From: UBA5109 sp964606735
Lineage (GTDB): Bacteria > Pseudomonadota > Gammaproteobacteria > Pseudomonadales > Pseudohongiellaceae
Reading direction: 5' to 3'
Length of the DNA: 64,000 bases
Assembly: GCA_964606735.1 (NCBI GenBank)
Contig: CAZSHI010000001.1
Coordinates: forward strand, 1 to 64,000
This document shows positions 51,831 through 60,599 of the stretch, piece by piece. The position numbers were made by a program, and so were the translations under genes. Each line of letters starts with the position of its first letter. Positions within the stretch are counted from its first letter, which is position 1. Below the pieces are notes generated by a model, which saw only the letters and a list, made by a program, of their open reading frames with translations, had not been told where the DNA came from and did no database searches.

Positions 51831-53099
51831 TCAGCTGCCGAAGACGAACTTGAGAATGTAGAAAATCACAATGGCGAGTATGGCCCCAGCAGGCAAGGTA
51901 ACTACCCAGGAAATAATGATTCGCTTGATCACTCCAAAATCAAGCGCGCCTCTGCCAGCTCTTGCCAATCCTACTCCCAGCACGGCACCCACCAGTGTAT
52001 GGGTTGTAGATACCGGAATGCCCGTTGCAGAGGCAATTACAACAGTGGTTGCGGCAGATAGCTCGGCTGAAAAACCCAGCGAGGGTTTTAGGTGAGTGAT
52101 CTTTTTGCCAATGGTCGCCATGACTTTATGACCATACATCATCAGGCCCACCACAATACCAATGCCGCCCAGAAATAAAATCCAGATTGGCATCATGGAC
52201 TGCTGTGAAACCTGTTGGGTAGTGATCACAGAGTTAATGGCGGCCAGTGGACCAATAGCATTGGCTACATCATTGGAGCCGTGAGCAAAGGCCATGCTGC
52301 AGGCGGTAAATATCATCAAGGTGGCAAAGACTTTTTCAATCCTGTTCAGATGCAGCTCATGATCCTCATCGATATGTGGTTCAACCTTCTGTTGCATGAT
52401 GGCTCCGATGCTCATGACACCAATACCAATAGCGGCAGAAGCGGCTATTGATTGAATAAAACTAATTTCCAGACCAACGTTGGTTAGCCCCTTGGTAAAG
52501 GTAACCATGGCTATCATGAAGCCCACCATAAACATGTAAACAGGAATATAACGTCTGGCACTTACCAGTGGTTTTTCACTGTTCAGGATAAGCACCGTAA
52601 CCGAGCGATAGATGAGAAAAGACAGGACGCCAGCAATGAGCGGCGAACTCACCCAACTCATCACAATCGTCAGGACACGATCCCAGCTTACGGCATCTAC
52701 ACCCAGCCCAACCACAGCAAAGCCGACAATTGCACCGACGATGGAGTGAGTGGTTGAAACCGGCCAGCCTTTCATCGAAGCGATAAGCAGCCAAAGACCT
52801 GCTGCCAGCAGGGCAGCAAGCATCCCATAAACAAGCAATTCAGGAGTGTTGGTCAAGAGAGCAGGGTCGATAATACCACGACGAATAGTAGAAGTGACCT
52901 GGCCGCCTGCGAGAAATGCACCAGCAAATTCAAAAATGGCTGCGACCAGTATGGCCTGTTTGATAGTGAGAGCCCCTGAGCCTACAGAGGTGCCCATGGC
53001 ATTGGCGACATCATTAGCACCGATGCCCCAGGCCATGAAAAAACCAAATATAATAGCCAGAATTAGTAGTATCGTGCCGTATTCGCCGAGAATTTCCAT
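51831..53099 (-). CDS. pitA: Inorganic phosphate transporter, Pit family
   Basis: Low-affinity cation-coupled phosphate carrier of the inner membrane. The two PiT signatures are present: GANDVANAMGTSVGSGA near residue 27 and HGSNDVANAIGPLAA near residue 274, each followed by a repeat of the inverted-topology fold (STTHSIVGAIVG and STTHTLVGAVLG). About ten membrane segments in 422 residues. No DUF47 PhoU-like partner is adjacent. It is divergent from phoB, so the phosphate genes cluster here. Confidence 0.93.
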   Translation of the reverse strand: MEILGEYGTILLILAIIFGFFMAWGIGANDVANAMGTSVGSGALTIKQAILVAAIFEFAGAFLAGGQVTSTIRRGIIDPALLTNTPELLVYGMLAALLAAGLWLLIASMKGWPVSTTHSIVGAIVGFAVVGLGVDAVSWDRVLTIVMSWVSSPLIAGVLSFLIYRSVTVLILNSEKPLVSARRYIPVYMFMVGFMIAMVTFTKGLTNVGLEISFIQSIAASAAIGIGVMSIGAIMQQKVEPHIDEDHELHLNRIEKVFATLMIFTACSMAFAHGSNDVANAIGPLAAINSVITTQQVSQQSMMPIWILFLGGIGIVVGLMMYGHKVMATIGKKITHLKPSLGFSAELSAATTVVIASATGIPVSTTHTLVGAVLGVGLARAGRGALDFGVIKRIIISWVVTLPAGAILAIVIFYILKFVFGS

Positions 53100-53487
53100 T
53101 AATTAAGCTCCGGGGAAAAAATGAAAAAAGCCTATCGGGCTGAGCTGTATTTCTAATTGTTTTAAATCAACTGGATGGAAATCATTATACATTTTGGTCG
53201 TTACGAATCTATGACAAAAGTGCAGAAAAACCTTTGAATTACCTTGGCGAAGATCACTTGGCGTGTATGTGTATTTTTAACCGATATACAATGTTATAGT
53301 TTTGTCAGTGCCAATTTTTTTGGACCGAGATTAGCTCAAAGATGGCTTTTTATTGTTGTTAAATATCCTTTAATTACGTTCCGCATTACATATATTCATG
53401 ATTTCCCATGTGATTCCTTATCCAATTCTTAACATCACAATGGTAGCCTTCTCGGTCTGTTAAGCTCTGCAGGAGTAAAGAAATAAA
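53100..53487. other. pitA/phoB divergent regulatory region
   Basis: 388 AT-rich bases without a convincing gene. It holds the candidate Pho box (53417-53438) before phoB and several weak -10-like elements (for example around 53284-53298). Nothing resembling a tRNA or known riboswitch was seen. Confidence 0.6.
53417..53438 (+). promoter_or_regulatory. Candidate Pho box upstream of phoB
   Basis: Two direct repeats, CTTATCCAATT and CTTAACATCAC, with an exact 11-base period, ending about 50 bases before the phoB GTG. The period is that of PhoB half-sites, and the CTTA core is shared with the sites before oprP and pstS. Autoregulation of phoB is usual in the family. Confidence 0.45.
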
Positions 53488-54183
53488 GTGGCTGCAAAAA
53501 AAATAGTCATTATTGAAGACGAACCCGATATCCTGGAAGTACTCAGCTACAATCTGAAAAGAGAAGGTTTTACAGTACTGGCTGCACTTGATGGTGATAG
53601 CGGTCTGTCACTGGTCAAAAATGAAAAACCAGACTTGGTCATTCTAGACCTGATGCTGCCGGGCATGGACGGCATAGGAATTTGCTCAACCATAAAAAAC
53701 GACAGTGATTTAACAAATACGCTGGTTATCATGGTCACGGCTAAAGGGGAGGAGAGCGATATTGTCCTGGGACTAGGCGTTGGTGCAGACGATTATGTTG
53801 CCAAACCTTTCAGTCCCAGAGAATTGGTCGCTCGTGTCAAGGCTGTGTTAAGACGAGGTACCTTACTGGAAGAAAGTAGCCAGAAAGAAAAGATTGAGTG
53901 TGGTGAGTTGGTTGTAGATACTGGAAAACATCAAGTTCTGGTCAGGGGTGAAGAAGTTAAATTGACTGCAACAGAGTTCAGGATTTTGTATTATCTTGCG
54001 AGTCATCCAGGACGTGTTTATTCCAGAGAGCAATTGTTGAATAAGGCGTTAGGCGATGCCACCGTTGTGGTTGATCGAAACATAGACGTCCATATACGTG
54101 GTATTCGAAAAAAACTGGCGATTAGTCCGCCAGTGATAGAGACAATCCGGGGGGTTGGATACCGCTTTCAAGATATCAACTGA
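53488..54183 (+). CDS. phoB: Phosphate regulon response regulator PhoB
   Basis: Receiver domain with phospho-Asp in LVILDLMLPGMDG (near residue 54), Thr in MVTAKGEE and Lys in VAKPFSPRE. The DNA-binding winged helix has LTATEFRILYYLASHPGRVY, RNIDVHIRGIRKKL, and ends GVGYRF. It starts at GTG with AGGAG upstream. 231 residues is normal. The gene next to it is its kinase and the downstream genes are classic Pho targets, which makes PhoB certain against other OmpR-type regulators. Confidence 0.94.
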   Translation: MAAKKIVIIEDEPDILEVLSYNLKREGFTVLAALDGDSGLSLVKNEKPDLVILDLMLPGMDGIGICSTIKNDSDLTNTLVIMVTAKGEESDIVLGLGVGADDYVAKPFSPRELVARVKAVLRRGTLLEESSQKEKIECGELVVDTGKHQVLVRGEEVKLTATEFRILYYLASHPGRVYSREQLLNKALGDATVVVDRNIDVHIRGIRKKLAISPPVIETIRGVGYRFQDIN

Positions 54184-56006
54184 TGAACTTTAATCCATCA
54201 TTTTTCTGGCGAATACTGCTGGTATATGCTGGCATTCTAGTACTTAGTATCAGTTTATTGCTGTTTCATTTAGCCGGGCAATTAAGAGTCGACCTTGAAG
54301 ACGGCTATATCCAGCAACTGCAAACCCAGGCTGAGCTGCTTGCATTACAAGCGGAACCTCATCTCCTTTCAGGTGATCTGGATAGTCTGATTGCTTTGAA
54401 TTCTGAATTTTCCCGGCTTACGCAAAACCGCTTCACTATCGTCGATGATCAGGGCGTGGTGTTGGCAGACTCTCATGATAATCCTGCACGTATGGCAAAT
54501 CATCTGCAGCGTCCGGAAATTCAAAATGCAATCAATAGTGGCAGTGGTCAAATTGCCCGCTTCAGTAGAACAATAACCGAAGATCTCGTTTATTTCGCAG
54601 TGCCAGTGTATGCACAAGGTGAATTAAGTGGGGTAGTCCGCTCTGCAGCTTTTATTAATGATATTGATACCGCAGTTAGCGAGGAACGTTCGGTGTTACT
54701 GCAAAAGGCACTACCGGTCATTGCCATTGGATTGATTCTGTTGGTTATGGTGGCATATTTACAATCGCAATCAGTTGAAAAATTGGCAGTGATTGCATCG
54801 GATATAGCCAATGGAAATTTTAAAGGCCGGGTGCCGGAAAGAAACGCACTGGGGTTGAGAAAAATTGCTGAAGTAATCAATCAGCTTGCGCGCAGTTCTG
54901 CTTCAAATTTGTCTGAGATAACAGCTGATAGAAACCGCCTTGCCGCTATTTTCGCCGGCATGGTCGAAGGTGTCATAGACGTAGACCAGAATCACAAAAT
55001 CCTTCACATCAACGATGCAGCAGCAAAACTGCTGAGTGTAAACACTTTGGAAAGTACCGGCAAAGCGGTCTGGCAGGAGGTCAGGCATAGTGAAATAACG
55101 CAGGCACTGGATGAGGCAATCAGAAACCAGACGGTCGTGAAAACCCAGATAAAGCTGATGTTTCCTGGTTCCCAAAAAGAGGATGAGTCGGTCGTAGATA
55201 TCTATGCGGCATCATTGAGCGATGATTCAGGCAAGCCAATCGGTGCAGTTGTCGTGCTACATGATATCAGTGAATTAAAAAGCCTTGAGAGAATACGTAC
55301 TGATTTTGTTGCCAATGCTTCGCATGAACTGAAAACACCGATAACAGCAATTCGCGGTTTATCGGAAAGTGTCATTGATGATGAATCGATCGACAGAGAG
55401 ACCCTCTTGCACTTTATGAATCGCATACACTCCCAAAGTATCCGACTATCTCAGCTCGTCGGTGATTTGATGGCCCTGTCCAGGTTGGAAGTTGATTTTG
55501 GCAAAAGCCTATTTACTACCATTAACATGAACGTACTGCTAAGGAGCTCCATCAAGCTGGCCGAAACGGCTATAGAGCAGAAGCATCAGCAATTAGTGTT
55601 TAACTGCCCTGAAGACAATATTTTTGTTAAAGGTGACAGACAGAATATCAGTCAATTGATTGATAATTTGATCGATAATGCCATCAAGTATACGCCAGAA
55701 AATGGTCAGATTGGAGTGACACTGAGCCTTGATAATAATTCAAACATGCTGCTTGAAGTAAGCGATACTGGAATCGGTATCAGTCCGCAATACCAGCAAC
55801 GGATTTTTGAGCGTTTTTATCGCGTGGACAAGGCCAGATCAAGAAGCCTGGGAGGAACTGGTCTGGGTCTGGCCATTGTGAAAAATATTGCTGAGAAACA
55901 TGGGGGTAGTATTCAACTTAAAAGCCAGGTAGGCAGAGGCTCAACATTCAGCTATCGCATGCCCTTGGCCGAGCCGTTAGAACAAGATATTCCCACTCTC
56001 AATTAG
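54183..56006 (+). CDS. phoR: Phosphate regulon sensor histidine kinase PhoR (long form)
   Basis: 607 residues against 431 in E. coli. Two TM segments (about 9-30 and 177-196) enclose a 145-residue extracytoplasmic domain; then come HAMP (about 197-250), PAS (about 255-370), HisKA with NASHELKTPITAIRGLSE (His near residue 382) and HATPase_c with DNLIDNAIKYT (N box) and GGTGLGLAIVKNIAE (G2). This layout resembles PnpS/PhoR of other phyla more than E. coli PhoR, which lacks the large periplasmic domain. It overlaps phoB by one base. Confidence 0.93.
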   Translation: MNFNPSFFWRILLVYAGILVLSISLLLFHLAGQLRVDLEDGYIQQLQTQAELLALQAEPHLLSGDLDSLIALNSEFSRLTQNRFTIVDDQGVVLADSHDNPARMANHLQRPEIQNAINSGSGQIARFSRTITEDLVYFAVPVYAQGELSGVVRSAAFINDIDTAVSEERSVLLQKALPVIAIGLILLVMVAYLQSQSVEKLAVIASDIANGNFKGRVPERNALGLRKIAEVINQLARSSASNLSEITADRNRLAAIFAGMVEGVIDVDQNHKILHINDAAAKLLSVNTLESTGKAVWQEVRHSEITQALDEAIRNQTVVKTQIKLMFPGSQKEDESVVDIYAASLSDDSGKPIGAVVVLHDISELKSLERIRTDFVANASHELKTPITAIRGLSESVIDDESIDRETLLHFMNRIHSQSIRLSQLVGDLMALSRLEVDFGKSLFTTINMNVLLRSSIKLAETAIEQKHQQLVFNCPEDNIFVKGDRQNISQLIDNLIDNAIKYTPENGQIGVTLSLDNNSNMLLEVSDTGIGISPQYQQRIFERFYRVDKARSRSLGGTGLGLAIVKNIAEKHGGSIQLKSQVGRGSTFSYRMPLAEPLEQDIPTLN

Positions 56007-56096
56007 CACATTTCCACTCCTAGTTGATTTTGTCCCGAATTAGTCCAGACCTATTTTCGAGTAGTGCTTTATAAATTCTTTACCTTTTCTTTAAAC

Positions 56097-56129
56097 CTTA
56101 ACTTCATCTTAATATTTTCTTAATACTCC
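56097..56129 (+). promoter_or_regulatory. Candidate Pho box upstream of the OprP/OprO porin
   Basis: Three direct repeats CTTAAC, CTTAAT, CTTAAT begin at 56097, 56108 and 56119, an exact 11-base period. A -10-like AAAAAT (56135-56140) follows at PhoB-compatible spacing, with predicted start near 56147. The block 56119-56144 matches 57655-57680 before pstS at 22 of 26 positions. Confidence 0.6.
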
Positions 56130-56189
56130 TCTGAAAAAATGCCGCCACTTGTTTCTGGTTTAACAAAAATTGACGGGGTTCTTAATATT

Positions 56190-57617
56190 ATGAAACGAAA
56201 TATCAAGTTTAAGCACATAGTCCTGGCGGCAGCACTGGCTCAGGTAACAACCGTTGCAAATGCTGCTGACAGGGAGTTGTTAGATATTTTGCTTCAAAAC
56301 AATGCCATTACCCAGGAGCAGTATAATAGTCTGCTGGAACGGGATTCCATCAGCAGCGAAGACATTCTCAGTCAGCCCCAGACTGCAGTGGAAGAAAGCG
56401 TGATTGAGGAAATGGTGGCTGCTGAAGTAGCTGAACAAATTGAAAATGATTTTCCCGTAACTGCCAGTAGATCCAGTAGTGGTTTCCGGTTAGAAACACG
56501 TGATGGTAACTGGCAGACCAATTTGCAGTGGCGGGCACAGATGCGCTTTACCACCCCCTACCGCTCTGACCCCAGGCAGCTCTCCAACCTAAATTCTGGT
56601 GACCAGTCAAACTTTGAAGCACGTCGTTTGCGCATGAAAATTGGTGGCCATGGTCTGCAACCATGGATTCAGTATTATTTTGAAGTTGATCTTCAGCCCT
56701 CACGGGATGTGGATGATAGTAGTTCGTCCTCCAGTGCAAGAGTCATTGATTATCGTATAGACCTGGCTAAATGGGACTGGGGCGGTATCCGAATAGGTCA
56801 GTGGAAGGTTGACTTAAACCGAGAACGCGTCGACTCTTCCGGTCGCCAGCAGTTTGTAGAACGGTCTATTGCCAACAGGGTATTTACGATGGACCGTCAA
56901 CTGGGCATCCAAATCAGGGGACACTTGTTCGAGGGAACGCCTGCAGATTTGCGTTATTACGCGGGAGTTTTCAATGGCGAGGGTCGTTCAGTAAACAACA
57001 CAGATGATGATCTGATGTATATGGGCAGATTGCAATGGAACTTTATGGGTAGGGATCTGGCCTGGCGCCAAACAGATGTTGAATATACTGAGGAACCGAC
57101 CGGTAGTTTGGCCATTGCAGGGTTCACTAATACAGGCAGCTGTACTCGCTGGTCTTCCTCGGGTTGCGGCAATCTTGATGGTTTTGATTCTCCTGCGATT
57201 GCAATGCCTGGCCAGTTTGATATTGAGCAGGTGGTCGAGGAGTTTGCCTTTAAATACAGAGGATTCTCAGCCCAGCAGGAATTTCATAGAAAGGTTATTG
57301 AGGATAATTCAGATAACAGCAGGCATGTCCTTACTGGGGGCTATGCACAGGCTGGCTACTTTTTCCATAACCTGTTTGAGGCCGTACCAGAAGATCTTGA
57401 GTTGGCCATGCGCTATGCCTATGTCGATGAGCCAAATGCCACCAATCGTGCGTTTGAGAATGAACGTAGAGAATTCACGGTGGGTGCCAACTGGTTTATC
57501 AATGGTCATGACAGCAAAATTACCCTGGATTATTCGCGTCTGAGCATTGATGACGGTTTATTGCGGATGAGCGATTCCGATAACCGTATGCGTATCCAGT
57601 GGGATGTCCAGTTTTAA
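56190..57617 (+). CDS. oprP: Phosphate-selective porin OprP/OprO family
   Basis: Outer-membrane trimeric beta-barrel for anions. A signal peptide (residues 1-26, ending ANAA) precedes a helical segment with LLDILLQNNAITQEQYNSLL, typical of OprP/OprO N-termini, then many alternating beta strands with terminal Phe (WDVQF). FEARRLRMKIGGH and DYRIDLAKWDWGGIRIGQWK are porin_O_P-like. 475 residues from the ATG at 56190; a 17-codon upstream extension is not supported. Placed between phoR and pstS, under the shared Pho promoter block. Confidence 0.9.
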   Translation: MKRNIKFKHIVLAAALAQVTTVANAADRELLDILLQNNAITQEQYNSLLERDSISSEDILSQPQTAVEESVIEEMVAAEVAEQIENDFPVTASRSSSGFRLETRDGNWQTNLQWRAQMRFTTPYRSDPRQLSNLNSGDQSNFEARRLRMKIGGHGLQPWIQYYFEVDLQPSRDVDDSSSSSSARVIDYRIDLAKWDWGGIRIGQWKVDLNRERVDSSGRQQFVERSIANRVFTMDRQLGIQIRGHLFEGTPADLRYYAGVFNGEGRSVNNTDDDLMYMGRLQWNFMGRDLAWRQTDVEYTEEPTGSLAIAGFTNTGSCTRWSSSGCGNLDGFDSPAIAMPGQFDIEQVVEEFAFKYRGFSAQQEFHRKVIEDNSDNSRHVLTGGYAQAGYFFHNLFEAVPEDLELAMRYAYVDEPNATNRAFENERREFTVGANWFINGHDSKITLDYSRLSIDDGLLRMSDSDNRMRIQWDVQF

Positions 57618-57643
57618 GGATATTTTGCAGATAAGTTTAATGT

Positions 57644-57665
57644 CTTTATATGCTCTTAATAATCC
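57644..57665 (+). promoter_or_regulatory. Candidate Pho box upstream of pstS
   Basis: CTTTAT (57644) and CTTAAT (57655) repeat with an 11-base period, followed by the conserved block 57655-57680 and a -10-like AAGAAT (57671-57676). Predicted start near 57683, about 50 bases before the pstS ATG. Confidence 0.6.
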
Positions 57666-57731
57666 TCTGGAAGAATGCTGTTTGACTTTTATCTGGCTAT
57701 GCCAACAAAGCCATTGTGCTGGGAGTAATTT

Positions 57732-58685
57732 ATGAAAACCTCTGAAAAAACTTACACTATTAAACATGCAATAGTGATCTCAGCTTTATTATTGGGTCTG
57801 ACAGCCTGTTCTGGCGACAACCAGGAAAATGGAAATAATGTCAGCAGTCTGTCCGGCGTTGTCAGTTTGGACGGATCGAGTACGGTATTTCCGGTTAGTG
57901 AGGCAGTTGCTGAAGAATTTTTGGCGATTGAGCCCCAGGTTAGAGTGACCGTTGGTGTTTCAGGAACCGGTGGTGGTTTTCAGAAATTTGCTGCTGGCGA
58001 AATTGATATCAGTGATGCCTCCAGGGAAATTCGGCAGTCAGAAATTGATGCGGCTCGAGCCAATGGCATAGATTTCCTGGAAATCCCGGTAGCATTTGAT
58101 GGTCTGTCAATAGTTGTTAACACGGCAAATGACTGGGTGGATTATCTAACGGTAGCAGAATTGAACATGATCTGGGAACCCGGCAGCAGTGTTGATTCCT
58201 GGAATGATGTGAGAGCTGAATGGCCAGATGAACCCCTGCGCTTGTATGGTCCAGGAACAGACTCGGGAACTTTTGACTATTTTACCGAGGTTATTAACGG
58301 AGATTCCGGAGCCTCCCGTCCAGACTATACCGCCAGTGAAGATGATAATGTCCTGGTGCAGGGCGTTAGCGGGGATATCAATGCCCTGGGGTTCTTTGGC
58401 TATGCCTATTACCTTGCCAATGACGATAAGCTGAAGCTGGTGCCGGTCGATGGTGGTGATGGGCCTGTCAGCCCCAGCATGGAAACCATTAACAACGGGA
58501 GTTATAGCCCCTTGTCACGTCCCATCTTTATTTATGTCAGCAAGCAAAGCGCAGCCAGGCCGGAAGTCAGGGCATTCACCGAATTCTATATAGATCAGGC
58601 GGCAGTACTGGCGGCTGAAGTTGGTTATGTGGCCCTGCCCGAGTCAGATTATCAGGCATCCAGAGAGCAGTTTGCCAATTTCTAG
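57732..58685 (+). CDS. pstS: Phosphate-binding lipoprotein PstS
   Basis: Solute-binding component of the Pst phosphate ABC transporter. A lipobox (LTAC, Cys near residue 28) indicates a lipid anchor rather than a free periplasmic protein. DGSSTVFPVSEAVAEEF (near residue 50) and SGTGGGFQKFAAGEIDISDAS are the phosphate-binding loops; YGPGTDSGTFDYFTE supplies the Ser/Thr ligands. 317 residues. It is followed after a 121-base gap by pstC, with its own -10 TAGAAT (about 58760), so expression may be separable. Confidence 0.95.
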   Translation: MKTSEKTYTIKHAIVISALLLGLTACSGDNQENGNNVSSLSGVVSLDGSSTVFPVSEAVAEEFLAIEPQVRVTVGVSGTGGGFQKFAAGEIDISDASREIRQSEIDAARANGIDFLEIPVAFDGLSIVVNTANDWVDYLTVAELNMIWEPGSSVDSWNDVRAEWPDEPLRLYGPGTDSGTFDYFTEVINGDSGASRPDYTASEDDNVLVQGVSGDINALGFFGYAYYLANDDKLKLVPVDGGDGPVSPSMETINNGSYSPLSRPIFIYVSKQSAARPEVRAFTEFYIDQAAVLAAEVGYVALPESDYQASREQFANF

Positions 58686-58806
58686 GATTGCTGCCAGGCC
58701 GACTTGTCCATGCTAGTGTACTGTGTTCTCAGTAAATATTCCGGCCTGCCTATTCATGGTAGAATCGCCCCGGAATTTTAATGAGAATCATGAGAAGAAA
58801 GTAATA

Positions 58807-59721
58807 ATGCCCAAAAAAGCCTCATCGACAATCAGTAAATCCGGTAGGCTTTTTGGGGAATCCTGCATTGTTTTGTGGCTGGGAGCCTGTGCGGCAATCT
58901 CATTGCTGACAACAGCTGCGATTATCGGTTTGCTGCTGAAAGAATCCTTCACCTTTTTTGAAAATGTCAGTCCTCTGGAATTCTTTTTTGGAACCAGTTG
59001 GGTGCCCATTCTGCAACCCAGCTCCTATGGCGTGCTGCCTTTATTGTGGGGGACCTTGCAAGTCACTATTGGGGCAGCCATTATTGCCATTCCCCTGGGA
59101 TTGGCATGTGCCATTTATCTCAGTGAGTATGCCTCTCCCAGAATGCGTTCCTATGTCAAGCCGATTCTGGAATTACTGGCAGGCATTCCGACGGTGGTAT
59201 ATGGGTATTTTGCCCTGACTTTTGTGACGCCCCTTTTACGATTATTCTTTCCGCAAGTGCAGGTGTTCAATGCCCTCAGCGCAGCCATTGTTGTGGGCAT
59301 TATGATTTTACCGATGATAGCGACACTGAGTGATAATGCGCTGCGGGCAGTACCCGACAGTTTACGTCAGGGGGCCTATGCCCTGGGTGCAACTTCTTTT
59401 GAGGTGACCACCAAGGTGGTTGTACCAGCAGGCCTTTCAGGGGTAATGGCTTCTTTCCTATTGGCGATTTCCAGGGCTATCGGTGAAACCATGGCAGTGA
59501 CTATTGCAGCAGGGCAGACACCGAATTTGACCTTGAGCATGTTTGAAAGCATACAAACAATGACAGCATACATTGTACAGGTCAGCCTGGGTGATACACC
59601 AACCGGTGGTATTGCCTACCAGACCCTGTTTGCAGTTGGCGCCTTATTGTTTGCTATTACCCTGATCATTAACATCTTCTCACAGTGGATTTTGGGCCGC
59701 TACAGAGAGGTATACGATTAA
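58807..59721 (+). CDS. pstC: Phosphate ABC transporter permease PstC
   Basis: Inner-membrane permease, six TM segments. GTLQVTIGAAIIAIPLGLACAIYLSEYA near residue 80 and the EAA-like ISRAIGETMAVTIAAG near residue 223 are diagnostic; LAGIPTVVYGYFAL is shared with PstA. 304 residues from ATG 58807; an upstream ATG at 58723 lies before the promoter-like sequence and is rejected. Overlaps pstA (TAATG). Confidence 0.93.
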   Translation: MPKKASSTISKSGRLFGESCIVLWLGACAAISLLTTAAIIGLLLKESFTFFENVSPLEFFFGTSWVPILQPSSYGVLPLLWGTLQVTIGAAIIAIPLGLACAIYLSEYASPRMRSYVKPILELLAGIPTVVYGYFALTFVTPLLRLFFPQVQVFNALSAAIVVGIMILPMIATLSDNALRAVPDSLRQGAYALGATSFEVTTKVVVPAGLSGVMASFLLAISRAIGETMAVTIAAGQTPNLTLSMFESIQTMTAYIVQVSLGDTPTGGIAYQTLFAVGALLFAITLIINIFSQWILGRYREVYD

Positions 59722-60599
59722 TGTCACTTATTTCAGAAACAGACCGTAAAAAGCTCAACAGACGCAAACGTAAAGCAGTCATTTTTTCCCGGTTTTGTGC
59801 AGCAGTTACCTGGTCAAGCGTTTTGCTTTTGGCGGTATTGTTATACCAGGTTGCTGCAGATGGGATTGCCTGGCTGGATTGGCAATTTCTGAGTAGTTTC
59901 CCCTCCCGCTTTCCGGAACGTGCCGGCATCAAATCAGCGGTTGTTGGTACGCTTTGGCTGATTTCTCTGGTTGCCCTTATTTCAATTCCGATAGGGGTAT
60001 CATCAGCCCTTTACCTGGAAGAATTTGCTAAGCCGGGAAAATTGAACAAGTTTATCGAAGTCAACATCTCCAATCTCGCCGGTGTGCCCTCAATTGTTTA
60101 TGGCATTCTGGGCTTGGCATTTTTTGTAAGATTTTTTGCCCTGGAGCGCTCTTTATTATCCGGTGCCCTGACCATGAGTTTGCTGATCCTTCCGGTGATC
60201 ATTATTGCCAGCCGCGAGGCAATTCGTACTGTGCCAATGAGCATACGTTATGCCGCTTTTTCACTTGGCGCCACCCGCTGGCAGACTACTTGGGCACATG
60301 TCTTGCCAGCTTCATTTCCTGGGATCATGACCGGCGTGATACTGGCTTTATCTCGTGCAATAGGAGAAACGGCCCCATTAATTATGATTGGAGCGCTCAC
60401 CTTTGTAGCATTTTTACCGGCTGGTCCAATGGATTCTTTTACTGCTTTACCCATTCAGATTTATAACTGGATTTCCCGGCCCCAGGAGGAATTTCATGAG
60501 TTGGCTGCGGCCGGGATATTTGTACTTTTAGCTATTCTTTTGCTTTTGAATGCATCTGCCATTTATATTCGTAATAAAACTGAAAAGAGATTGAAGTAA
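59721..60599 (+). CDS. pstA: Phosphate ABC transporter permease PstA
   Basis: Second permease of the Pst system. Short basic N-terminus (KKLNRRKRK), six TM segments, ISNLAGVPSIVYGILGLA near residue 116 and LALSRAIGETAPLIMIGA (EAA loop) near residue 209. 292 residues. It overlaps pstC and pstB by one base each; expression of the three should be coupled. Confidence 0.94.
   Translation: MSLISETDRKKLNRRKRKAVIFSRFCAAVTWSSVLLLAVLLYQVAADGIAWLDWQFLSSFPSRFPERAGIKSAVVGTLWLISLVALISIPIGVSSALYLEEFAKPGKLNKFIEVNISNLAGVPSIVYGILGLAFFVRFFALERSLLSGALTMSLLILPVIIIASREAIRTVPMSIRYAAFSLGATRWQTTWAHVLPASFPGIMTGVILALSRAIGETAPLIMIGALTFVAFLPAGPMDSFTALPIQIYNWISRPQEEFHELAAAGIFVLLAILLLLNASAIYIRNKTEKRLK

Noticed and set aside
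53244..53432. 62-residue open frame in the pitA/phoB region
   Set aside because: No ribosome site, unusual composition and overlap with the regulatory region; no family resemblance.
58778..58800. Fur-like AATGAGAATCATGAG before pstC
   Set aside because: Only about 13 of 19 positions match, it lies downstream of the -10, and it overlaps the purine-rich ribosome site; Pst genes are not typical Fur targets.
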